Positions 35,251 to 44,254 of a stretch of DNA of 64,000 nt are shown here, piece by piece (within the stretch, counting starts at the first letter, position 1; every line of letters begins with the position of its first letter). The stretch lies in the NCBI RefSeq assembly GCF_003946305.1, contig NZ_RHNS01000002.1, forward strand, positions 186,001 to 250,000, written 5' to 3'. Origin of the DNA: Lacticaseibacillus porcinae. Its GTDB lineage: Bacteria > Bacillota > Bacilli > Lactobacillales > Lactobacillaceae. The notes under the pieces are model-generated. The model saw only the letters and a list, made by a program, of their open reading frames with translations, was not told the origin of the DNA and did not search any database. The translations under genes were made by a program, and so were the position numbers.

Positions 35251-36230
35251 ATTCGATCAAATGTAGCTCACGTGAACGAGAAAGTTGTTTGGCATATCGT
35301 CGGTGATCAAAACTAAGTTGCGTGGCTCACAGCGCGCTGTGACGCACAAGATGAAACTGGTAGCGAGGCTGAGGCCAGAACTCGTATTGCAAAAGTGCAG
35401 CGGTAAGCGAATTGCAAGTTTTCGTTTAAATCGGATGATCCAAGTGATTTATGCTTGGATTAACTCCGGTTGCGTTACTTCGTATAATATATATTATGTA
35501 AACTAGAAAAGGCGAAAAATATCAAGGTGGTTTTGACAGCTACTCTCACCTAATTTGCCGTTAAAAGTTTAAGTGATATTTGAACTGATTCCGGTTATCG
35601 TCCTTGAGTGATTTACCACGATCAACAGATCTTCGACAAGACTTGTGACTCACAAAAACCTTGTCAATCAATTTAGATTCAGGACGAACGTCATCATCGT
35701 TTTGCTTTTCAACAATAAATCTGCTGCAACATCGCACTTAGCTGGTTTCATTCATCAAGATGATGATCACCAGCGGCAATGATGAATGAATTGAACCATG
35801 GTTGCACGATCATTGCTGGCAGTTCAGTGACTTGCAACGATTGCTAACAGTTTAAGTGACAGATTCGTGCAGATGTCTAACGTCAACCTAGAAGTCAGAG
35901 TCTCGTAGTTTGCTTCCGATATCCGCTTCTCAATGCTAACTGATTCATAAATAGCCATCAAAACAGCCGGAAGTCAGAATCGTGATCAGCATGTTGCGAT
36001 GATCCGATGCGATTGCAGGTGGTGCGAACGTTTGCCTGCGGTAGATGCGTAACGAATGATCGGCAAAGTCTCTTTGATGTGTCTTGATATCATATCAGTG
36101 AAGTGAAAATCAGTCAATTTTTTTGTAATAAAGTCACCGCTGCCCCCTTTTGCCAAACTGCCGTATCATCGTCAGTTCCTATGAGCGTTAGTATTTTTGC
36201 ATCTGAATGCCGAAAAGGCTTACAATAGAC
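35251..36230. other. Gene-poor stretch of about 1 kb
   Basis: No convincing gene. A weak minus-strand frame from GTG 35737 to TAA 35561 (58 residues; includes LIDKVFVSHKSC and DDNRNQFKYHLNF) may be the remnant of an older gene. A 14-bp AT palindrome (ATAATATATATTAT) lies at 35484-35497 and a near-palindrome TGATATCATATCA near 36088. A likely promoter for the next gene ends it: TTGCAT (36197-36202), 18-nt spacer and TACAAT (36221-36226). Confidence 0.4.
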
Positions 36231-36251
36231 TAAATCTTGAAGGAGACCGGC

Positions 36252-36761
36252 ATGATGCAGAAAAAGAAGTTGATCTTGATCGGTGGCACGATGGGCATCG
36301 GGAAAACGACCTTAGGCCAATACTTAGTTGAAAAACGCTTAGATCACGCCGTTTTTCTTGATGGTGACTGGTGTTGGTGTATGCATCCTTGGGTGTTTAA
36401 TGATGAGAATAAAGCGATGGTGATGCGCAATATTCAATTCTTGTTAAACGCATTCATCGCCAACACCACCTTAGAGAACATTGTTTTTGTTTGGGTGATG
36501 CATCAACAAAGCATTATCGATGATTTGCTAAACGGCTTAAACGGCGACTTTGACGTCTATTCTTTTTCTCTTGTCGCAAGTGAAGCGGAGCTGACCACCC
36601 GCTTTAGCCAAGATATTGACGCTGGGACGCGTGATCAGGCCGCTTTGCCAGGCGCCATCGCTCGCCTTTCAATGTACGATGCTGTTGATTCTATTAAAAT
36701 CGATGTGACCGGGAAAGATTATTCAATGAATGCGGATGCGATTGTGAATCAACTGAGATAG
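36252..36761 (+). CDS. P-loop ATPase / small kinase-like protein
   Basis: 169 residues. Walker A is at the N-terminus (LILIGGTMGIGKTTLGQYL), and the body resembles nucleotide or shikimate-type kinases and AAA_33 proteins (FLDGDWCWCMHPWVFNDENK, then ENIVFVWVMHQQSIIDDLL). No substrate-specific motif is recognised. The open frame begins earlier, at TTG 36237. AGGAG at 36241-36245 places the start at ATG 36252, or the adjacent ATG 36255. It stands alone. The terminator after it has a CAAAGT loop. Confidence 0.75.
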   Translation: MMQKKKLILIGGTMGIGKTTLGQYLVEKRLDHAVFLDGDWCWCMHPWVFNDENKAMVMRNIQFLLNAFIANTTLENIVFVWVMHQQSIIDDLLNGLNGDFDVYSFSLVASEAELTTRFSQDIDAGTRDQAALPGAIARLSMYDAVDSIKIDVTGKDYSMNADAIVNQLR

Positions 36762-36771
36762 GAATGAACAT

Positions 36772-36794
36772 CAGCCCAAAGTGGCTGTTTTGTT
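36772..36794 (+). terminator. Terminator of the P-loop kinase gene
   Basis: CAGCC (36772-36776), loop CAAAGT, GGCTG (36783-36787), then TTTTGTT. Confidence 0.6.
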
Positions 36795-36837
36795 CCTCGC
36801 GTAACCTGTGAAAATGAAATTTGATGAACTCAGGACA

Positions 36838-37321
36838 CTAATCAGGATACGTCTGCCAGTGAGGGTAATGTTTGGCGGTTGAATCAAGGACGCCTGTTTG
36901 TAAATAATCTCGTGCCCATAAGACTAAAGGTGAGGCGTTTTGTTCTGAGAAATCAGTTAGTGCAACTGCCTGTGCCCCAAGTGAATCTTGCCCGATAAAT
37001 TGAACCGGATGCACTAATAAGTCAGTTTCTGGCGCTTGTAAGCGATAAAACACACCAAGGTGTTGGTTATGATCCCAATGTTTGTAGCGTCAAGGATAAT
37101 CAAAACTGACCGTCCCAAGCTTGTTGCTGGATGGTTGCAGCGAGCCCAGTTTCCTCATGAACTTCTCGCAACACGCATGCCGCTAGATCCTCTGGTCCAT
37201 CTAAACTGCCACCATGCAAATCGAAGTGACCGGTATATGGGCCACCATGCTTGTGAATGACAACCAGCTGGTGATGCCAAGTTAAAATGCCATAGCAGCC
37301 AAACGCACGATGCAATTTCAA
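36838..37321 (-). pseudogene. Nudix hydrolase gene, broken by frameshift and stop
   Basis: The minus strand starts at TTG 37321 (LKLHRAFGCYGILTWHHQLVVI) with GGGAGG 7 nt upstream. It contains a complete Nudix box (GGSLDGPEDLAACVLREVHEETGL) and then stops at TGA near 37100. The rest of the family's C-terminal half continues in another frame (RYKHWDHNQHLGVFYRLQAPETDLLVHP...) to 36838. That frame also has a TGA between FDYP and RYKH. So at least one indel and one nonsense change separate the two halves. Without them the product would be about 160 residues, a normal Nudix length. Confidence 0.7.
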
Positions 37322-37448
37322 TTGAGCGCCTCCCGACTTTAAAAATAACATTCTAATCAAACGGCAAAAATTGTGTACTGCAATCCGAAATATGCGTCAA
37401 AATCCAGAACAATTCGATAATTCGACAACTTTAGAATCATCGAACAGC

Positions 37449-37745
37449 CTATGATAGCGTCTTTAAAAAACCTGGCAGCACCCCATCAAAGACAATTTGA
37501 TTGAGCTCAACAAGTTTAGACTGGCCTTGCCGAGATGTGGTCACCAAACCGGCCTCTTGCATAATTTTCAGGTGATACGAAGCAGTTGATTTGCCACAGT
37601 TGAGTTGGTCAACCAAGATTGCGTATGCCATTTTATTGTGATGTTCATGCAAAGCGCGCACGATGGCCAACCGACTTTCGTCAGCCAGTGCTTTGAAGAT
37701 CTTGACGCGCCATTCATCATTACTGATTGATTGTTTGATATTCAT
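37449..37745 (-). CDS. ArsR-family winged-helix regulator (apparently leaderless)
   Basis: 98 residues. WRVKIFKALADESRLAIVRALHEH and NCGKSTASYHLKIMQEAGLVTTSRQGQSKLVEL are the helix-turn-helix and wing of ArsR proteins. The metal-binding CxC motif of the arsenic and cadmium sensors is absent, so another signal is likely. An extended -10 (TGG-TATGAT, 37752-37757) lies just 6 nt before the ATG and there is no ribosome binding site, so the transcript should begin at the AUG. AAAGGATT/AAAGGATA direct repeats upstream may be its operator. Confidence 0.85.
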   Translation of the reverse strand: MNIKQSISNDEWRVKIFKALADESRLAIVRALHEHHNKMAYAILVDQLNCGKSTASYHLKIMQEAGLVTTSRQGQSKLVELNQIVFDGVLPGFLKTLS

Positions 37746-37851
37746 AGAACTATCATACCATATCCTTTAATCCTTTGTGTGTCAGGATTTAACTCGGTGA
37801 AAAGTAATTTGCTTAGATTCTATTAAATAACATTTTTCCGTAGCGATCCGG

Positions 37852-38286
37852 TCACGGGAAATACAGTTCCCGAGGGTTTTGATTTGTGTAAGCCTCAAAT
37901 ACAGACCGCACCACTGGGTTCATCAGTTCAGAGTCGATGCCGTTAATCGGTTGCCACTGTGTTTCTCCTTCGTTGTTCCCCATGGCAACATGTGTCGATA
38001 AGGCTTCAGGTAACGCGTTGGTACAAATAAAAATCAGTTCGCGCTTCCCGTCATTGCGTTGAAAGTTGACGAATCCGAGTTGTTGCCAATCATCGATGCG
38101 CAAGCCACATTCTTCGAATAATTCTCGAGATGCTGCTTGGGTGACGGATTCATTCGGTTCGACGTGGCCTCCAGGAAACGTCAAACTCGGTTCAAATTCA
38201 CTATCTGTTTTTGCTTGCATGAGTAATTGACCTTGGCTTTCAACAATGCAAAAACAAGTCCATTCAGTCGGATAAAAGCGATCCAT
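37852..38286 (-). CDS. Nudix hydrolase (MutT-like)
   Basis: 144 residues. The Nudix box reads GGHVEPNESVTQAASRELFEECGL, complete. The N-terminus WTCFCIVESQGQLLMQAK fits 8-oxo-dGTP/nucleoside-triphosphate pyrophosphatases. Substrate is not determined. No clear ribosome binding site is seen before ATG 38286 (the upstream bases read AATGATGGCATGCC), so translation may be weak or the start misjudged. It lies upstream of the ArsR regulator and beside a decayed Nudix gene. Confidence 0.82.
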   Translation of the reverse strand: MDRFYPTEWTCFCIVESQGQLLMQAKTDSEFEPSLTFPGGHVEPNESVTQAASRELFEECGLRIDDWQQLGFVNFQRNDGKRELIFICTNALPEALSTHVAMGNNEGETQWQPINGIDSELMNPVVRSVFEAYTNQNPRELYFP

Positions 38287-38377
38287 GGCATGCCATCATT
38301 GATTTAGTCATAGTATACCGCGGCTAACAAGTAAATGCGCTGACTGAATCACCCGTCTTTAACTTAATCCCATAAAA

Positions 38378-38402
38378 AAACGGTACTGAGCCGGTACCGT
38401 TT
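38378..38402 (-). terminator. Terminator of the SRPBCC-like gene
   Basis: AACGGTAC and GGTACCGTT arms; the minus strand continues into a T-tract. Confidence 0.8.
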
Positions 38403-38411
38403 CAATGGTGG

Positions 38412-38750
38412 TTATTGGGATGCTAATAGTTGCTCGAGTCGATTTAGATTAGGCGCAAATGCGGCATGCACTAATGGCGTCAACACTAATGGTGGTAGCA
38501 CTGGTGATTTGGTGACGAGCAAGACTTGATCAACGCGCGTCCCAAGCGGCGTTTCATTCAGCGTGAAGATCAATTGAACGTGGTGATCGTGGCTGCGATA
38601 ACCGACAAATTTGCTACCGGCAAATACCTCCCAATGGAATTCATGTGTGATCGGTGACAATTGCTTGAAGCGCGCAGGATCGCTTAGCCATGCTTTGACG
38701 GTGTGAAAAGTGGCGTTGATGTGATGTGAATTGGTGAATAGAATCTGCAT
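38412..38750 (-). CDS. Possible SRPBCC-fold protein, function unknown
   Basis: 112 residues. The pattern (N)ATFHTVKAWLSDPARFKQLSPITHEFHWEVFAGSKFVGYRSHDHHVQLIFTLNE...TRVDQVLLVTKSP resembles small START/SRPBCC ligand-binding proteins: a helix after the first strand, long beta strands and a C-terminal helix. No catalytic residues stand out. AGGAGG lies upstream of the ATG at 38750, and the gene has its own terminator. Assignment is tentative. Confidence 0.5.
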   Translation of the reverse strand: MQILFTNSHHINATFHTVKAWLSDPARFKQLSPITHEFHWEVFAGSKFVGYRSHDHHVQLIFTLNETPLGTRVDQVLLVTKSPVLPPLVLTPLVHAAFAPNLNRLEQLLASQ

Positions 38751-38892
38751 ACGGATCCCTCCTGTGATTTTTTCGGCTCATTAATAAATTACGCAATCGA
38801 AGGCCGTTTCATCTTTGCGGTCGAAAGTTTTTTTAAACGAGCGAGCAAAGCCTTTGATGCCAGGCTCTCAGTTCTATTCCAATTCCGGATAC

Positions 38893-38918
38893 TAAAAAAG
38901 CCCGCCTAGGCGGACTAA
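38893..38918 (-). terminator. Terminator of the four-helix membrane protein
   Basis: CCGCC/GGCGG stem around TA, extended by flanking pairs, with TTTTTT on the minus strand. Confidence 0.75.
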
Positions 38919-38923
38919 TGATT

Positions 38924-39463
38924 TTACCAGAGGATCATGCAACAGATCACTGCAATGAAGAACAATGCCAGAGCTGCAATCAAATATTTTTGCGTGCTTT
39001 GTAGTTGCGCATACCAGCGACCATCGCCAAACAAGTGCAAATCGTGAAGTTCTGCTTGATGATCATCAGCTAATGCACCGACGGCGTGTGCTTCAAGCGT
39101 CAATACTTGATGATGCAACCAAACGCTTGCCAGATGCAAGCACAACGCGATCAACAACCACCACCATGTGGCAAACAAACCACTCCAGTTGGTCACTTCT
39201 GGTAACCAAGCCCCAAACGTGGCGACATAAGCAAGCACTGTTAAGGCAGTGACGGTCCAGTAGCGATGTGTCGCCACTGCGAGTTTTGGTTCCACCTCAG
39301 CTAAGCGCAAGTAAGCTTTCAATCGCAGATCAAGGCCGGCTTTGGGCGTGCCTTCGGGAATTGGCAAGGCTTTTGCGGCTTCGCGGCGCATAAAGGCATA
39401 CAAGATCAACGCTAAAACACCGAGGATGGCTGGGGCATATGGAATAAGTTCAGAAATAGACAT
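38924..39463 (-). CDS. Uncharacterised membrane protein, four segments
   Basis: 179 residues from ATG 39463, chosen because GGGAA lies just upstream; the longer open frame has no site. Membrane segments fall near residues 8-24, 70-87, 97-116 and 160-178. A soluble hairpin (about 118-158, HHQVLTLEAHAVGALADDHQAELHDLHLFGDGRWY) lies between the last two. No known family is recognised and the neighbours offer no functional link. Confidence 0.6.
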   Translation of the reverse strand: MSISELIPYAPAILGVLALILYAFMRREAAKALPIPEGTPKAGLDLRLKAYLRLAEVEPKLAVATHRYWTVTALTVLAYVATFGAWLPEVTNWSGLFATWWWLLIALCLHLASVWLHHQVLTLEAHAVGALADDHQAELHDLHLFGDGRWYAQLQSTQKYLIAALALFFIAVICCMILW

Positions 39464-39570
39464 GAGTTCCCTGCTTTCTATGTTTGTTAACAAAACCAGC
39501 ATAACAAGGAAAGTGGTGTAGACTTTTGGCAGTTTGTGACGATTTTATGGGCAAACCTTGAACAAAAAAA

Positions 39571-39594
39571 CTCGCGACGTTAATCGCGAGTGTC
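39571..39594 (-). terminator. Terminator of the histidine operon
   Basis: ACTCGCGA and TCGCGAGT arms, followed on the minus strand by TTTTTTTG; it overlaps the HAD gene stop codon. Confidence 0.85.
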
Positions 39595-40395
39595 AAACTT
39601 GCCAGCAAGCACCTGATCAAGCACTTGTACGACGCCATATTCATCATTAGAGCCAGTGTGCAAGTGAGCATATGAGGCCATACCAGGGTTGGCATTGGCC
39701 ATTAAATAGCCGTATTTCACAAAACTCAGCATTTGCGCGTCGTTGAAAGTATCCCCGAAGGCCATCATGTGCTCAGGCGCAATGCCGCGTAATTTGCCGA
39801 TTTGTGCCATGGCGGTACCTTTGTTGACGTTTTGCGGCATAATGTCGATCCACACTGGACCGGATACCGCTGCAGAGAATTGGTCCCCAAATTGCGGTTG
39901 AATGATTTCTGCAAACACGCGTTCGGCATCCCCATTTGGCAGATACAACGTCACTTTATCGGCTTCGCCTTGCCATTGGGTTAAATCATCGAGGTAATCC
40001 AAGTTGTGGTAGAATTCACGGTACACCGTATCATATTGACGATCCACTGTTGGTGCAATCGCACCGTTGATGCCACAGATCATTGGGCGAACATCCGTGT
40101 GGGCTAACGCGGTTTGGACCATTTGTTGGATTGCTGATTGTGGTAACAAGTTTTTGGCAACGATTTTGCCCCGGTCTGCGATCACCCCGCCGTTATCTGA
40201 GATCAAAACCAGTTGATCGGCGTGCTTTGGGAAAATGGCTTTCAGTGTATATAGCGGTCGCCCTGAGGCAATGGCAAATTGAATTCCAGCAGCAGCTAAA
40301 GCATCGAGTTTTTGATCAAAATGTGGTGGTAACTCTCCAGCTTCGGTGAGTAAGGTGTGATCCATATCAGTGGCGATTAATTGTACGTCTAGCAT
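39580..40395 (-). CDS. HAD-superfamily phosphatase, Cof type; candidate histidinol-phosphatase
   Basis: 271 residues. HAD motifs: I, IATDMDHTLL; II, LISDNGG; III/IV, MAFGDTFNDAQML. This is the IIB (Cof) subgroup that removes phosphate from small sugars or cofactors. It is the last gene of the his operon, 40 nt after hisC, and ends at the operon terminator. All other his steps are encoded upstream, but no HisJ/PHP, HisN or bifunctional HisB phosphatase is present, so it may supply histidinol-phosphatase activity. That is inference. Of two adjacent ATGs the second (40395) fits AAGGAG better. Confidence 0.85.
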   Translation of the reverse strand: MLDVQLIATDMDHTLLTEAGELPPHFDQKLDALAAAGIQFAIASGRPLYTLKAIFPKHADQLVLISDNGGVIADRGKIVAKNLLPQSAIQQMVQTALAHTDVRPMICGINGAIAPTVDRQYDTVYREFYHNLDYLDDLTQWQGEADKVTLYLPNGDAERVFAEIIQPQFGDQFSAAVSGPVWIDIMPQNVNKGTAMAQIGKLRGIAPEHMMAFGDTFNDAQMLSFVKYGYLMANANPGMASYAHLHTGSNDEYGVVQVLDQVLAGKFDTRD

Positions 40396-40435
40396 CATGT
40401 GCTCCTTTACATCAGTCAATCGCCATCATATCACA

Positions 40436-41512
40436 TTATTTAGTTGCGTAAAAGCGGTTCATCAAGGCTTGGATCTTGGCATTTTCTTCCGCACTACCAA
40501 ACGTTAACCGCAGCCACCCTGGTTTTAAGCCATTGCGCAATAAGAAGCCATGCTGCAACAAGTATTGATGTAAGTCATTGGCTCGTGGCGCTTGAAAGAA
40601 AATGAAGTTGGCTTGGCTTTGATCATAGGTGATGCCAGCGTCATCGAAGAACGCTTCGAATTTTTCCCGAGCACTGGCGACTTTCGCTTGCATGGTGGTC
40701 ACAAACTGCGTGTCATTCAGCGCGGCTAAAGCAGCAACTTGAGAGACACTATTCAAGTTATATGGTAAGCGGACGGCTTGCATCGCTGAGATCAACGCTT
40801 TGGGGATGATCGCATAGCCCACGCGCATCGCTGCTAAACCATAAATCTTTGAAAAAGTGCGCATCACCACAATATTGTCGAACTCATTTAACAATTGAAT
40901 GGCGGAACCATTTTCTTGGGTGACGAATTCCATATAGGCTTCATCGATCATCACTAACACATGCTGCGGTACTTGCTTGAGCAACGCTCGTAAATCAGCG
41001 AGTGGCGTGTAAGTGCCAGTTGGGTTGTTCGGATTACACAACCACATTAGCTTCGTTTTTGGGGTGATGGCAGCCACTAAGCCTTGCAAATCGAAGGTCC
41101 CGTCTTCTAGTACCGGCACATCGACAATATTAGCCCCTTCGATTTGGCAGTGGAGTTTGTATTCGCCAAATGTTGGCCAAGGTTCGACGACTTCATCACC
41201 AACTTCCAAGAAGGTCCGCGCGGTAAGTTCAATCACTTCGTCTAAGCCGCAACCAAATAGTAGCTGTTCAGGATCGACGTTGAGTTTCTCTGCAACAGCC
41301 TGACGCAGCGCATTGGCATCCCCGTCTGGATATAGGCGTGTGGTGGTGAAGTCGAAGTTTTGAATGGCTTGTTTCACTGCGGGTGACGTACCGAAAGGAT
41401 TTTCGTTGGCAGACAAGCGGGTGATTTTTGCCACGCCAGTTTCTTTTTCGAGGTCAGCTAATGGGGTTTCTGGAATGTAAGGATCAAGTTGGGCAATGGT
41501 TTTCTTGAGCAT
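40436..41512 (-). CDS. hisC: Histidinol-phosphate aminotransferase
   Basis: 358 residues of the fold-type I PLP family. FSKIYGLAAMRVGYAI contains the PLP-binding lysine, NPNNPTGTYTPLADL and DEAYMEF are the usual PLP contacts, and the start LKKTIAQLDPYIPETPLADLEKETG fits the HisC2 group. It converts imidazole acetol phosphate to histidinol phosphate. AGGAGG upstream of ATG 41512. It follows hisE by 10 nt. Confidence 0.95.
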   Translation of the reverse strand: MLKKTIAQLDPYIPETPLADLEKETGVAKITRLSANENPFGTSPAVKQAIQNFDFTTTRLYPDGDANALRQAVAEKLNVDPEQLLFGCGLDEVIELTARTFLEVGDEVVEPWPTFGEYKLHCQIEGANIVDVPVLEDGTFDLQGLVAAITPKTKLMWLCNPNNPTGTYTPLADLRALLKQVPQHVLVMIDEAYMEFVTQENGSAIQLLNEFDNIVVMRTFSKIYGLAAMRVGYAIIPKALISAMQAVRLPYNLNSVSQVAALAALNDTQFVTTMQAKVASAREKFEAFFDDAGITYDQSQANFIFFQAPRANDLHQYLLQHGFLLRNGLKPGWLRLTFGSAEENAKIQALMNRFYATK

Positions 41513-41522
41513 AGCAAACCTC

Positions 41523-41855
41523 CTAAAGTTTTTTGATCGCTGGGCGTTCTTTTAATTTCTTGGCATCGCTTGGGCCGATGCGACTGGCGAGCTCTGTTTG
41601 AATTTGATCAACTGTAACCCCGCGTTGCGCCATTAAGACTAAAACGTTATACGCGAGGTCGGCAATTTCTAAAATTAAGTCAGAATCGGAATCGTTTTTG
41701 GCAGCGACGATCACTTCTGTTGCTTCTTCGCCAGTTTTCTTTAAGATCTTATCGAGGCCTTTGGTGAACAAGTAATCGGTATAAGAGCCAGGGATGGGAT
41801 TGGCTTTGCGATCAGCGATCACAGCTTCAAGTTCATGCAACGATTGTTTAGCCAT
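41523..41855 (-). CDS. hisE: Phosphoribosyl-ATP pyrophosphatase
   Basis: 110 residues. [53 protein letters not shown] is the MazG-like all-helical HisE core with its acidic metal-binding residues. It hydrolyses PR-ATP to PR-AMP, step 2. It is a separate gene rather than a HisIE fusion and overlaps hisI by 8 nt. Confidence 0.95.
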   Translation of the reverse strand: MAKQSLHELEAVIADRKANPIPGSYTDYLFTKGLDKILKKTGEEATEVIVAAKNDSDSDLILEIADLAYNVLVLMAQRGVTVDQIQTELASRIGPSDAKKLKERPAIKKL

Positions 41856-42180
41856 TAAGTTCCACCCCTTCTTTATCGCGATAAAAACAACTGGTGTGGC
41901 CGGTGTGACAAGCTGGACCGGCTGGAATCACGTTGATCAACAAACAATCTTCATCACAATCGACAGCAATGCTTTGTACTTGTTGCGTGTTGCCAGAGGT
42001 TTCCCCTTTGTGCCACAGCTCTTGTCGAGACCGTGACCAAAACCAGGTTTCACCAGTTTCGTTAGTTTTTTGCCAAGCTTCTTCGTTGAGATAGGCCACC
42101 ATCAACACTTGCTTGGTGTTGGCATCTTGGACGACAGCTGTCACTAAGCCATCACCTTTTTTAAAATCTAAAGCGATCAA
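41848..42180 (-). CDS. hisI: Phosphoribosyl-AMP cyclohydrolase
   Basis: 110 residues. The [42 protein letters not shown] core and the zinc site in [28 protein letters not shown] are diagnostic. It opens the adenine ring of PR-AMP (step 3). Translation starts at TTG 42180, overlapping the hisF stop (TTGA), so it depends on coupled re-initiation. Confidence 0.95.
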   Translation of the reverse strand: MIALDFKKGDGLVTAVVQDANTKQVLMVAYLNEEAWQKTNETGETWFWSRSRQELWHKGETSGNTQQVQSIAVDCDEDCLLINVIPAGPACHTGHTSCFYRDKEGVELNG

Positions 42181-42929
42181 CGGACTAACACCCCGTTTTC
42201 TTTCAGTTCTGCTTTAACTTCTGGGATCGTCAACTCACCAAAATGAAACACAGAAGCGGCAAGCCCGGCATCGACAGTTGTTTGCGTGAATAAATCAGTG
42301 AAATCTTGAATTGAACCGGCACCACCAGAGGCAATGATCGGCACATTCACCGCAGCTGTTAACGCTTGATACAGTTGCAGATCAAAACCAGCTTTGGTCC
42401 CATCTTGATCCATTGAGGTGACGAGTAGTTCGCCGGCACCAAGGTCAACGACTTGTTTGGCCCATTCAACGGCGTCCAGATCAACTGGCGTGCGACCACC
42501 GTCGATCACGACTTGAAACGAGTCGTCTTTTTTGCGGACATCGATGGCGACGACGATACATTGGCGACCGAATTTTTCAGCGCCTTGGGTGATGAGCTCT
42601 GGTTGCCGCACTGCCGCAGAATTTAATGACACTTTATCGGCACCAGCCTTCAATAAAGCTTGCATATCGTCAACGGAATGAATCCCACCACCGACAGTCA
42701 GCGGCATGAACACTTGGCTGGCAACAGATTCAATGGTGTCGACCATGGTTTTGCGATGATCAACCGTGGCGGTGATATCTAAAAACACTAATTCATCTGC
42801 GCCTTGTTGTTCGTATGCCGCCGCAATTTCTGTAGGGTCGCCAACATCAGTCAAGTCGACAAAGTTGACGCCTTTTTTGACGCGGCCTTGATCCACGTCT
42901 AAACATGGAATAATGCGTTTGGTGATCAT
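42177..42929 (-). CDS. hisF: Imidazole glycerol phosphate synthase, cyclase subunit
   Basis: 250 residues, (beta/alpha)8 barrel. Catalytic Asp residues are visible in [17 protein letters not shown] and [31 protein letters not shown] and [10 protein letters not shown] hold the phosphate-binding glycines. It works with HisH to make imidazole glycerol phosphate and AICAR. One base separates it from hisA. Confidence 0.96.
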   Translation of the reverse strand: MITKRIIPCLDVDQGRVKKGVNFVDLTDVGDPTEIAAAYEQQGADELVFLDITATVDHRKTMVDTIESVASQVFMPLTVGGGIHSVDDMQALLKAGADKVSLNSAAVRQPELITQGAEKFGRQCIVVAIDVRKKDDSFQVVIDGGRTPVDLDAVEWAKQVVDLGAGELLVTSMDQDGTKAGFDLQLYQALTAAVNVPIIASGGAGSIQDFTDLFTQTTVDAGLAASVFHFGELTIPEVKAELKENGVLVR

Positions 42930-42930
42930 C

Positions 42931-43650
42931 TTATCCCTCCATGGCTTTCAAATCCGCTAAGGTGATGCTGCCGGCGGCTAAAGCTTTGCCCACGATTGCA
43001 ACCGTGATGCCAGCATCTTTAAGCGCCGTTAAATCCTCAGGCTCATGCATCCCGCCAGATGCGACAAAGGTCAACGGTGGAAATTGTTGATGTAAATCTG
43101 CCAGCATTTGAACATTTGGCCCACTTAAGGTGCCATCTTTGGCAATGTCGGTGACGATAAAAGTTTGTGCGCCAGCATCTTGCATCGCATCGACCAGTTC
43201 AGCACAAGACACATCTGAATCTTCTAGCCAACCTTCTGTGGCGACACGATCATGTAAGGCATCAATGCCGATCACGATTTTGTTAGCCCCGAATTGTTGC
43301 AGCGCCGCTTTGGTGAGTTCAGGATCTTTTAACGCCACTGAACCTAAAATCACGCGATCGATCCCTAAAGCTAAATAGTCAGTGATCGTTTGTAGTGTGC
43401 GAATGCCGCCGCCAACTTCGATAAATAAATCAGTGGCTTCACGAATTTTTTTGATGGTGACTAAGTTCTTTGGTTCACCAGCTTTGGCACCGTCTAAGTC
43501 AACTAAATGCAAATGGGTCAACCCGGCTGCTTCAAAGCTTTGCGCTTGGGTGATAGGATCGGCTGCAATCGTGGTTTTTTGGTCGTAGTCGCCTTGGTAC
43601 AAACGGACAGATTGACCGTTGATCAAATCAATTGCGGGAAAAATCTGCAT
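42931..43650 (-). CDS. hisA: Phosphoribosylformimino-5-aminoimidazole carboxamide ribotide isomerase
   Basis: 239 residues, barrel homologous to His[21 protein letters not shown] holds the first catalytic Asp and [15 protein letters not shown] the second; EVGGGIRTL and TFVASGGM are the phosphate-binding loops. Its start lies inside the hisH coding sequence (23-nt overlap), a sign of tight coupling. Confidence 0.96.
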   Translation of the reverse strand: MQIFPAIDLINGQSVRLYQGDYDQKTTIAADPITQAQSFEAAGLTHLHLVDLDGAKAGEPKNLVTIKKIREATDLFIEVGGGIRTLQTITDYLALGIDRVILGSVALKDPELTKAALQQFGANKIVIGIDALHDRVATEGWLEDSDVSCAELVDAMQDAGAQTFIVTDIAKDGTLSGPNVQMLADLHQQFPPLTFVASGGMHEPEDLTALKDAGITVAIVGKALAAGSITLADLKAMEG

Positions 43651-44254
43651 CTTCTACCATCTCCTTAAACGCGTTTAAGCCGGCTAAGCCAACCGCACCG
43701 CTTTTTTCTGGGTGGAACTGCATCCCCACCACATTGTTTTGTTGAACGATGCTTGGGATCTGCACGCCATAATCGCAAGTCGCCGCAATATTTTTCGCAG
43801 CGGTTTGGACATAATAAGAATGTACGAAATAAGTCGCTTCACCATTAAACACCCGTCCGAATCGGTTATTGGTCCGACCATTGTTGGTGTCCCAGCCCAT
43901 GTGTGGCACTTTTAAACCAGGCTTTTCAGGAATGGCAACAACTGCACCTGGCAATAAGCCTAAACCTTGCGTGTTCCCGAATTCTTCAGAGCGGTCAAAC
44001 AATAACTGCATCCCCAAACAAATCCCTAACATCGGTTGACCGGCACGCGCTTGTGTTTGTAACACGTCTACCAAGTTGCGCTCAGCTAACGCTTGCATGG
44101 CTTTGGCAAAAGCCCCAACACCTGGTAAGATCAGGCCGTCTGCTTGTTTGATCACTTCAGGATCAGCGGTTAAGCAGTTGTCGATACCGAGATGGTCAAG
44201 GGCTTTTTTGACATTGCGGACGTTGCCGGTGTCATAATCGATCACTGCAAGCAT
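43628..44254 (-). CDS. hisH: Imidazole glycerol phosphate synthase, glutaminase subunit
   Basis: 208 residues, class I amidotransferase. The nucleophile Cys lies in MLGICLGMQLLFDRSEE; the His and Glu of the triad lie in GMQFHPEKSGAVGL. It feeds ammonia to HisF. The ATG overlaps the hisB stop by one base (TAATG). Confidence 0.96.
   Translation of the reverse strand: MLAVIDYDTGNVRNVKKALDHLGIDNCLTADPEVIKQADGLILPGVGAFAKAMQALAERNLVDVLQTQARAGQPMLGICLGMQLLFDRSEEFGNTQGLGLLPGAVVAIPEKPGLKVPHMGWDTNNGRTNNRFGRVFNGEATYFVHSYYVQTAAKNIAATCDYGVQIPSIVQQNNVVGMQFHPEKSGAVGLAGLNAFKEMVEDADFSRN

Noticed and set aside
35481-35500. loxP-like site (ACTTCGTATA followed by an AT palindrome)
   Set aside because: Only the first 10 bases resemble a loxP arm; the second arm is missing and there is no recombinase gene nearby.
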